Positions 57,793 through 64,000 of a stretch of 64,000 nt of DNA are shown piece by piece; positions within the stretch are counted from its first letter, which is position 1; every line of letters begins with the position of its first letter. This DNA comes from Methylocella silvestris BL2 (GTDB lineage Bacteria; Pseudomonadota; Alphaproteobacteria; Rhizobiales; Beijerinckiaceae): the NCBI RefSeq assembly GCF_000021745.1, contig NC_011666.1, forward strand, positions 1,798,001 to 1,862,000, written 5' to 3'. A program made the position numbers and the translations under genes. Below the pieces are notes generated by a model. It was not told where the DNA came from. It did no database searches and was given only the letters and a program-made list of their open reading frames with translations.

Positions 57793-58980
57793 ATGACCGA
57801 GTCGACCAAAGACGATCACAAGGCGCTAAAGACCCGAACGAAGCTCGTTTACGCCGGCCGCCGCCCGTCCGAGCAATTCGGCTTCGTCAATACGCCGGTC
57901 TATCGCGGCTCGACCGTGCTGTTCCCCAGCTATCACGACCTCGTGACCCGCAATGCGCCCTTCACCTATGGCACGTCCGGCTCGCCGACGACCAAGGCGC
58001 TGACCGACGCATGGACCGAGCTCTGCGGAGCCGCCGGCGCGGCGCTCGCCCCGACGGGACTCGCCGCCATCACGCTGGCGCTGCTGACCGCGGTCAAAGC
58101 CGGCGACCACATCCTTGTCACTGACTCGATCTACCGCCCCTCGCGCATTTTCTGCGACGGCGTTCTCGCACGGCTCGGGGTGGAGACGGCCTATTTCGAT
58201 CCGCTGATCGGCGCCGGGATCGAACAGCTGATCCGGCCGAACACCAGCGTTATCTTCCTCGAGACGCCGGGATCGCAAAGCTTCGAATTGCCCGACGTTC
58301 CGGCGATCTTCGCCATCGCGCGGGCGAAGGGGATATGCGCGATCCTCGACAACACCTGGGCGACGCCCCTGTTCTTCCCGCCGCATGAGCGCGGCGCGGA
58401 CATGGCGATCGAGGCCGGCACAAAATATCTCTCAGGCCATTCGGATCTGCTGCTCGGCCTCATCTCCGCCACCGCCGAATGGCTGCCGCGCCTTTCCGCC
58501 ACAGCTGACGCCTTCGCCATGTGCCCCGGACCGGAGGATGTGTTTCTCGCCCTGCGCGGATTGCGCACGCTGGAACTGCGGCTGCGCGAGGCGCAGGCGC
58601 AAGGGCTCGCCATGGCGCGCTGGCTCGAAGGACGCCCGGAAATTGCAGCGGTGCTGCATCCGGCGCTGCCCTCCTGCCCCGGCCATGCCTTATGGAAGCG
58701 TGATTTCTACGGCTCGACGGGCCTGTTTTCCGTGCTGCTCAATCCCTTTCCGCAAAAGGCGGTCGCCGCCATGCTGGATGGGCTGGAACTGTTCGGCATG
58801 GGATTTTCGTGGGGCGGCTTCGAGAGCCTGGTCATTCCATTCGACTGCCGCGCCTATCGCACCGCGACGCCCTGGTCGCCGCCGGGGCCGGCGCTGCGCT
58901 TCAACATCGGGCTCGAGGACGTCGAGGACCTCAAGGCCGATCTCGAGCGCGGCTTCGAGCGGCTGCGCGCCGCGAGCTAG
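57793..58980 (+). CDS. metC: Cystathionine beta-lyase (Cys/Met metabolism PLP family)
   Basis: A 395-residue PLP enzyme that cleaves cystathionine to homocysteine, pyruvate and ammonia. The family start KTRTKLVYAGRRPSEQFGFVNTPVYRGSTVLFPS is typical of the proteobacterial MetC. The PLP-lysine is in EAGTKYLSGHSDLLLG, and LDNTWATPLFFPPHERGAD supplies the ring-stacking and Asp region. ATG 57793 has GGACGAGA upstream; the frame stays open to 57727 without homology. Confidence 0.9.
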   Translation: MTESTKDDHKALKTRTKLVYAGRRPSEQFGFVNTPVYRGSTVLFPSYHDLVTRNAPFTYGTSGSPTTKALTDAWTELCGAAGAALAPTGLAAITLALLTAVKAGDHILVTDSIYRPSRIFCDGVLARLGVETAYFDPLIGAGIEQLIRPNTSVIFLETPGSQSFELPDVPAIFAIARAKGICAILDNTWATPLFFPPHERGADMAIEAGTKYLSGHSDLLLGLISATAEWLPRLSATADAFAMCPGPEDVFLALRGLRTLELRLREAQAQGLAMARWLEGRPEIAAVLHPALPSCPGHALWKRDFYGSTGLFSVLLNPFPQKAVAAMLDGLELFGMGFSWGGFESLVIPFDCRAYRTATPWSPPGPALRFNIGLEDVEDLKADLERGFERLRAAS

Positions 58981-59071
58981 AGCATCCGCCTAAAGACGAG
59001 GCCCGCGCGCTTGCCCTCGCCGCGCGGTTGTGGGCACATTCTAACGAAATCAATAAGGAGAACCGGCTGGC

Positions 59072-59875
59072 ATGCATACGCTGCGGCTCGCGCTGCTTGG
59101 CCTCGCCGCATGTGTCGCGATCATCCTCGGCTGGGCCTACTGGCATGAGGCCGCGCGCGGTCCGGGCTCCGGGCGCGTCACTGAGCGTCAGGCCTCGCCG
59201 CAAGAGATCGCCGCCATGCGCCGGGCGATCGAACGGACGGTCGCCGGAACGCCCGATTACTCCGGTTTCTTCGAAACTCTGAAAGCCGCTTTCCCGGCCG
59301 AATATGAAGCCTTTCTGGCGCGCGCCGCAGAGCGCGCGGCGAGTGCGGGCGAGAGCGCCAGCGCCGACGCCCTGATGATCGAGGCCGCGCGCGGATTGAG
59401 GCGCTCGCATGGGATCCTCGCCGCGCAGGCGGATGGTCCGGCGCTGGATCGCTATTTCGACGCCAGATACGCAATGCTTCATGCGTTGGCCGCGAATGAT
59501 CAGGGGCTTTGCGTCGCGTTCCTCTACGGCGGCGGCCATGCCGATTTCGTAGGTTTTTCGCGCGATCACCGCGCCCTGCTCGCCGCGCTGGCCGCCGCGG
59601 GCCTCAACGCCATCAGCGACGGCAAGGATAAACGCGGCGACCGCGAGCGGCCGACCGAGGAGGATTTTCACACGCTGGAGAATGCGCTGCGCGCGCAAGG
59701 CGTCTCCAACGCCGCGATCGCGACGCTTCTCGACGGCAAGGTTTTAAACCCGCCGCTCAGCGACGGCGAAATGTGCCAGGCCGGCGAAATCTATCTCAAA
59801 ACGCTCGCCGCTTTGCCAGAGGCGCCGCGGCGGCGCATCTACGGCTTCGCCGTTGAACTTATGGCGCGCTCCTGA
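59072..59875 (+). CDS. Membrane-anchored protein of unknown function
   Basis: A 267-residue protein. The N-terminal hydrophobic segment (LALLGLAACVAIILGWAYW) anchors it to the membrane; LAAC at 11-14 resembles a lipobox, but hydrophobicity continues after the Cys, so a plain helix is likelier. The rest is mostly helical with charged stretches (AIERTVAGTPDYSGFFETLKAAFPAEYEAFLARAAERA), and I recognise no domain. AAGGAG lies 11 nt before ATG 59072. Confidence 0.65.
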   Translation: MHTLRLALLGLAACVAIILGWAYWHEAARGPGSGRVTERQASPQEIAAMRRAIERTVAGTPDYSGFFETLKAAFPAEYEAFLARAAERAASAGESASADALMIEAARGLRRSHGILAAQADGPALDRYFDARYAMLHALAANDQGLCVAFLYGGGHADFVGFSRDHRALLAALAAAGLNAISDGKDKRGDRERPTEEDFHTLENALRAQGVSNAAIATLLDGKVLNPPLSDGEMCQAGEIYLKTLAALPEAPRRRIYGFAVELMARS

Positions 59876-60100
59876 CGCGCAAAAACCCCCAGCCAAAAAA
59901 TCCCAAATCATAGAATCCGGGCGCCGCCGGATAGCGCGCTTGGTTGCCATATTGCGGGTTCGCGCGCAGGGCGATCGCGCGCATCACGTTCGCGCGAGGC
60001 CCCGACTTTGGCATTGCCAATATCAATATGACCATTCATATTGAAGCTTACTGGCGGACAGTCAGCGCCGCCGATGCAGTCCAACAAAAGAGCAAAGATC

Positions 60101-60424
60101 ATGAGCGCCTCGAAAAATCTCATCTGCGCCGCCGCCGTCTTGGCCTTCGGCGCTATCGCCCAGCAATCCGCCGTCGCCGGCGTCGTCGACCCGGGCCAGT
60201 CCTTTGTCGACCGCGTGTCCGGATCCTCGGCGCCTGCCACCGTCGACGGCCAGCAGGTCGGCGCGCTTCCCCAGAGCGAACGCGCGATCGCCGCGAGCGC
60301 CTATTACGGCGAATATAACACCGGAGCCGCCGCTGAGCGCCGCGACATTTTTGTCCGGACCCAGGGACAGGGTTTTGCCGAACGGGCCGGCTTTGGCGGC
60401 GTCAACAGCGGCGCGGCGCGCTAA
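60101..60424 (+). CDS. Small secreted protein, unknown
   Basis: A 107-residue protein with a signal peptide (MSASKNLICAAAVLAFGAIAQQSAVAG). The short mature part is low in charge (QSFVDRVSGSSAPATVDGQQVGALPQSERAIAASAYYGEYNTG), with no cysteines after the signal and no known domain. ATG 60101 places the signal peptide at the N-terminus; an in-frame TTG at 60041 does not. The ribosome-binding site is weak. Confidence 0.55.
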   Translation: MSASKNLICAAAVLAFGAIAQQSAVAGVVDPGQSFVDRVSGSSAPATVDGQQVGALPQSERAIAASAYYGEYNTGAAAERRDIFVRTQGQGFAERAGFGGVNSGAAR

Positions 60425-60785
60425 TTCAGGCGTCTCCTGTATTGGAAACGAGGCGCGCAAGTCCTCAAGCTTGCGTGCGTCAATATGTCCGGTCACATCG
60501 ATCGGCTAAATCCTGACGGCGGTAACCTATCGTCCCGAAAGAGTCTGACCAAGCGCTCAAAGAATGAGTGGCGGCCGAGTCGCCAAAAAATGGTCACGCC
60601 ACAGACTCATGTTGCGCGAGCTTCGCCGTATCGACGCCGCATCTTAAGGTTCCCATAACCCTATCGGCCGTTCGCGAACATGCCGCTGCGGCGCAGCAAT
60701 TCTTTGGCGCAACGAAACCTCGCCGGGATTGAGGCGTTAGAATGCAGTTTCATGCTCCTGCGGCCGCAGCAGGGGGGAATTAGGG
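60425..60785. other. 361-nt gap without a recognised gene
   Basis: It is between two small rightward genes. It holds scattered short inverted repeats, none with a T-run, and no frame with coding character. The last 15 nt provide a purine-rich AGGGGGGAATTAGGG before the next start. Confidence 0.35.
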
Positions 60786-61016
60786 ATGCTGCACAAAATC
60801 GGGGAACTCAAAGCGCAGCGCGAGCAGATCGCGCTGCTCGTCCGCCATTCTGAAGATGATTTGACGGAAGTCAGAAATTCGCCGGCCCTCGGCGGCCGCA
60901 GCCGGTCGATCCTGCTGCAGCTCGAACGCAGGCTTCAGGCCAATCGCAAGGATCTTGCGGCGCTCGACGCGCAGCTTGCCAGGGTGACGAAGGCGTCGGA
61001 AGCGGTCGAGAGATAG
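60786..61016 (+). CDS. Small coiled-coil protein
   Basis: A 76-residue, largely helical protein with heptad-like spacing (LQLERRLQANRKDLAALDAQLARV, about 43-66) and a Gly-Gly turn (ALGGRSRS) between two helices. That suggests a helical hairpin. No family recognised. The AGGG before ATG 60786 supports translation. It converges on the DUF2157 gene with an 8-nt gap. Confidence 0.55.
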   Translation: MLHKIGELKAQREQIALLVRHSEDDLTEVRNSPALGGRSRSILLQLERRLQANRKDLAALDAQLARVTKASEAVER

Positions 61017-61024
61017 AACCAAAA

Positions 61025-62140
61025 TCAAGCCGGCGGCCGTAACCGTTGCAGCGCGGGCGGCGCGTTGGCGTCGATCCAGCTGTCGATCGCGCCGATTTTC
61101 CTGTTCAGCGCGATGCCAAGGCCGATGATGGCGAGACCGACGGCCGACAGCGCGAAGGAAAACAGCACGACGTGATCGAACACGTCATAGGCGAGATGGC
61201 CGAGATAGACGCTGACGCCGATTGCGCCAAACACCGCATAGACGCGCCGGCGCAGGAACACGGCAAGGAACACAAGCGCGATATTGATGAGGCAATAGGT
61301 CAGCGCCAGCCATTCGCCCGAGCTGGCGCGAAAGGTGAGGCCGCCCCAGAAAGCGGCGGCGGCGGCAAGGTGCAGCCAGAAGGCAAAATCCCCCGCCCTG
61401 CGCCATTTGACGTCGACGAACCAGGCAAGGCCGATCAGCGCAAGGCCGAACCAGAGCGAAACCTCCCGCCGCAGTTCATAATCGTCGTAACGGCCATGCG
61501 TCAGCAGCGCGCCAAGGTCCATCGACATGAACCAGAGCGCAATTGCCGCGATCATCGTCAGGAACGCAAAAGGAAAGAAGCGCAGGGCAAGCAGGGTCGC
61601 TGCGACGGCGGCAAGCTCCATAAAGAGCCAGTTGCCGTTGATGAGCGGCACGAAATCGCTGTAGGCGTGGCGACCGATCGCATCTTCGCTCCAGAGGCCA
61701 AACGACTCCTGTAGTCCCCAGATCGCCATCGGCGTCATGGCGACGGCGATGGTGATCGCAAGTCCGCCGGGGATCTTGAGATCCCTGCGCCGCCAAAGAT
61801 GATCGCCGAGAAAGACAAAGAAGGCTGCGTAGCAGACCGCGACCAAGGCCAGCCCCGGGCCGCCAAGCGCGTTGAACGCCTGATTGATGAACACGGCCAT
61901 CGCCGCGATGATGACAAGCGCGCCCGCGTACCAGAGCAGATGGATGACGTCGAACCGGGCAGGTTCGGGAGCAGCAGCCAAACCCTCCAGCCGCTCTTGG
62001 CCCTGGGGCTGCATTTTTTGCGCGCGGCCGAGCAGAAACGCGTTCAGTCGCTGATAATCGTCCTCGGAAAGAACGCCGGCAGCGCGGGCGGCGGAAAGAT
62101 CATCCTCGGTGAACAAGCTGTCAGCCCCTGCGCCTGCCAT
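61025..62140 (-). CDS. DUF2157-like polytopic membrane protein
   Basis: A 371-residue inner-membrane protein. A cytosolic N-terminal helical part (LFTEDDLSAARAAGVLSEDDYQRLNAFLLGR) precedes about nine or ten hydrophobic segments from residue 65 on. The helical N-terminus plus multi-helix body resembles DUF2157 proteins, function unknown. No transport or catalytic motif is visible. ATG 62140 is used. Confidence 0.7.
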   Translation of the reverse strand: MAGAGADSLFTEDDLSAARAAGVLSEDDYQRLNAFLLGRAQKMQPQGQERLEGLAAAPEPARFDVIHLLWYAGALVIIAAMAVFINQAFNALGGPGLALVAVCYAAFFVFLGDHLWRRRDLKIPGGLAITIAVAMTPMAIWGLQESFGLWSEDAIGRHAYSDFVPLINGNWLFMELAAVAATLLALRFFPFAFLTMIAAIALWFMSMDLGALLTHGRYDDYELRREVSLWFGLALIGLAWFVDVKWRRAGDFAFWLHLAAAAAFWGGLTFRASSGEWLALTYCLINIALVFLAVFLRRRVYAVFGAIGVSVYLGHLAYDVFDHVVLFSFALSAVGLAIIGLGIALNRKIGAIDSWIDANAPPALQRLRPPA

Positions 62141-62198
62141 GGCGGCCCGCTTGTTCAGCTTTTGCGACTCTGCGCGCTATGCGCAAGCGCACGCATGC

Positions 62199-62226
62199 AA
62201 AAAAGCCGGCGAAGGCGCGCCGGCTT
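62199..62226 (-). terminator. Rho-independent terminator after fhs
   Basis: On the minus strand a 9-bp stem (arms 62218-62226 and 62203-62211, AAGCCGGCG/CGCCGGCTT) with a 6-nt loop is followed by a U-run from the A6 at 62199-62204. It lies 46 nt past the fhs stop. Confidence 0.88.
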
Positions 62227-62271
62227 GATGTTGAGTCCGAGACTCCGATGCTTGGGGCGTCTCGCGATGGC

Positions 62272-63948
62272 CTAGAACAGCCCGACGACCTCGCCCTTTT
62301 CGTTGAGGTCGATCTTGGTCGCCGAGGGAATTTTGGGCAGCCCCGGCATGGTCATGACGTCGCCGCAGACGAGCACGATGAACTCCGCTCCGGCCGCAAG
62401 CCGGACCTCGCGGATGTTGATGTCATGGCCCGTCGGCGCGCCGCGCAGCTTGGCGTCGGTCGAGAAGGAATATTGCGTTTTCGCGATGCAGATCGGGAAA
62501 TTGCCGTAGCCGCTCTCTTCAAGCTTCTTGATCTGGTTGCGGACCTTGGCGTCGGCCGTCACCTTGGTCGCGCCATAGAGCTTGGTCGCGACCGCCGTCG
62601 CCTTGTCCCACAACGAGGCGGAATCCTCATAGACGAAATGGAAGTCGCTCGGGACCTTGTCGATCATCTCGACGACGACGCGGGCCAGATCTTCGGCGCC
62701 CTTGCCGCCTTCCGCCCAATGGCGGCAGACGACGATTGGCGCGCCAAGATCAGCGACGCTCTTCTTCAACAGATCGACCTCGGCCGCGGTGTCCGCTGTG
62801 AAATGGTTGATCGCGACGACAACAGGCAGTCCGTAATGGTTGCGGATGTTGTTGATATGGCGTTCGAGATTGGAGAGCCCCTTGCGCAGCGCATCGAGGT
62901 TTTCCGTGTTGAGCTCCTTGAGCTCCACGCCGCCATGATATTTTAGCGCACGAATCGTGGCGACGATGACGACCGCCTGCGGCCGCAGGCCCGATTTGCG
63001 GCATTTGATGTCGATGAATTTCTCCGCGCCAAGATCAGCGCCGAAGCCGGCCTCTGTCACGACATAGTCCGACAGTTTGAGCGCCGTCTTGGTGGCGAGC
63101 ACCGAATTGCAGCCATGCGCGATATTGGCGAAGGGACCGCCATGGATGAAGGCCGGGTTGTTCTCGAGCGTCTGCACGAGATTCGGCTTCAAAGCGTTCT
63201 TGAGCAATACCGCCATCGCGCCGTTAGCCTGTAGATCGCGCGCATGGACGGGCTTCTGGTCGGTCGTGTAGCCGATCACGATGGCGCCGAGACGCGCTTT
63301 CAAATCCTCGATCGAATTGGCGAGGCAGAAAATCGCCATCACCTCCGAGGCGACGACGATGTCGAAACCGTCCTGGCGCGGAAAGCCGTTCGCCGTGCCG
63401 CCGAGGGCGATGGTGATGTCGCGCAGGGCGCGATCGTTCATGTCGACGACGCGCTTCCAGGCGATCCGGCGCACGTCGATGTTGAGTTCGTTGCCGTGAT
63501 GGATGTGATTGTCGATCATCGCCGCGAGGAGATTGGTCGCCAGCGCGATGGCGCTGAAGTCGCCGGTGAAATGGAGATTGATGTCCTCCATCGGAACGAC
63601 CTGCGCATAGCCGCCGCCGGCCGCGCCGCCCTTCATGCCGAATACGGGTCCGAGCGAAGGCTCGCGCAGGCAGATCGAGGCCTTTTTGCCGATGCGGTTC
63701 AGCGCGTCGCCGAGACCCACCGTCGTCGTCGTCTTGCCTTCGCCGGCCGGCGTCGGGCTGATCGCCGTGACGAGAATGAGCTTTCCGTCCGGACGGTCTT
63801 TCAGGCTGTCGACATAATCCAGCGAAATCTTCGCCTTGAAATGTCCGTAGGGTTCAAGATGCTCGTCGTCGATGCCGAGCTTTTCCGCGGCGACTTTGGT
63901 GATGCGCTCCATTGTGGCGCGCTGGGCGATTTCAATATCCGAGGCCAT
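62272..63948 (-). CDS. fhs: Formate--tetrahydrofolate ligase
   Basis: An ATP-dependent enzyme, 558 residues, that makes 10-formyl-tetrahydrofolate from formate. In methylotrophic Alphaproteobacteria it feeds C1 units to the serine cycle. The P-loop is [16 protein letters not shown] (G69-K72 core). [29 protein letters not shown] and [15 protein letters not shown] are family blocks. ATG 63948 follows AGGAG by 6 nt. It is the strongest sign of C1 metabolism in the window, though fhs alone is not proof of methylotrophy. Confidence 0.96.
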
Positions 63949-64000
63949 GGCCGCTCCTAAAACAATCTGAACTCAGGCTTCAACGACATTCTGCGGTTTG

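Noticed and set aside
59072-59130. Lipoprotein signal (LAAC) in the protein at 59072
   Set aside because: The hydrophobic stretch continues about ten residues beyond the Cys, which fits a transmembrane anchor better than a cleaved lipoprotein signal.

Overview
The window is a 64 kb, GC-rich, densely coded piece of an alphaproteobacterial chromosome, most likely from a methylotrophic or methanotrophic Rhizobiales lineage of the Beijerinckiaceae/Methylocystaceae type. The supports are the conserved blocks pcm-tolC-popZ-valS, comEC-gltX-gltA-lexA and rpsB-tsf, a MucR/Ros regulator, a GAAC-N7-GAAC type SOS box, an aapJQMP amino-acid transporter, ExoR- and DUF5330-type proteins, and a formate-tetrahydrofolate ligase at the right edge. 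The genus is an inference. I saw no rRNA, tRNA, CRISPR array, transposase or prophage gene; this is mostly core chromosome.

Layout. 1-5.5 kb: a truncated ornithine aminotransferase, a UPF0260 Cys-cluster protein, a class A penicillin-binding protein and an overlapping DUF1214/DUF1254 pair. 5.6-12.4 kb: small proteins, a PiT phosphate transporter, a histidine kinase overlapping a peptidoglycan-binding protein gene, DUF5330-sufE, and mucR. 12.9-28.4 kb: oligopeptidase B, Fe-superoxide dismutase, an HPF/cold-shock fusion, lexA, comEC, gltX, gltA, a frameshifted UbiH-family gene, xth, DUF72 and an ExoR-like protein. 29-31 kb: mntR and mntH, divergent, with a 10-bp-arm palindrome inside the mntH promoter. 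31-40 kb: valS, popZ, tolC, pcm, a duplicated-motif secreted protein, tsf and rpsB. 40.4-48.7 kb: glcD, a di-heme peroxidase and an AcpA-type phosphatase diverging from two PHO boxes, and dnaE. 48.8-51.4 kb: two divergent paralogous JmjC/cupin-8-type proteins and a small secreted protein. 51.5-55.7 kb: aapJQMP. 55.9-64 kb: a palindromic repeat, gabD, metC, poorly characterised small genes, DUF2157 and fhs.

How the genes work together. Metal and oxidative-stress functions recur (mntR/mntH, sodB, sufE, di-heme peroxidase). Phosphate control is suggested at two loci by PHO-box matches: strong between the peroxidase and acpA, weaker before pit. Nitrogen and amino-acid turnover is represented by rocD, aapJQMP, gabD and metC, and C1/glyoxylate metabolism by fhs and glcD. 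The least explained part is the divergent pair of 297-residue JmjC-like paralogues at 48.8-50.9 kb, which share the HxD, Lys(+15) and distal His signature of Fe(II)/2-oxoglutarate oxygenases.

Limits. Functions come from reading translated sequence and recognising families, without any search. Several starts (ptrB, aapP, valS, aapJ, PBP1A) are choices among plausible codons. Operator and promoter calls are pattern matches.
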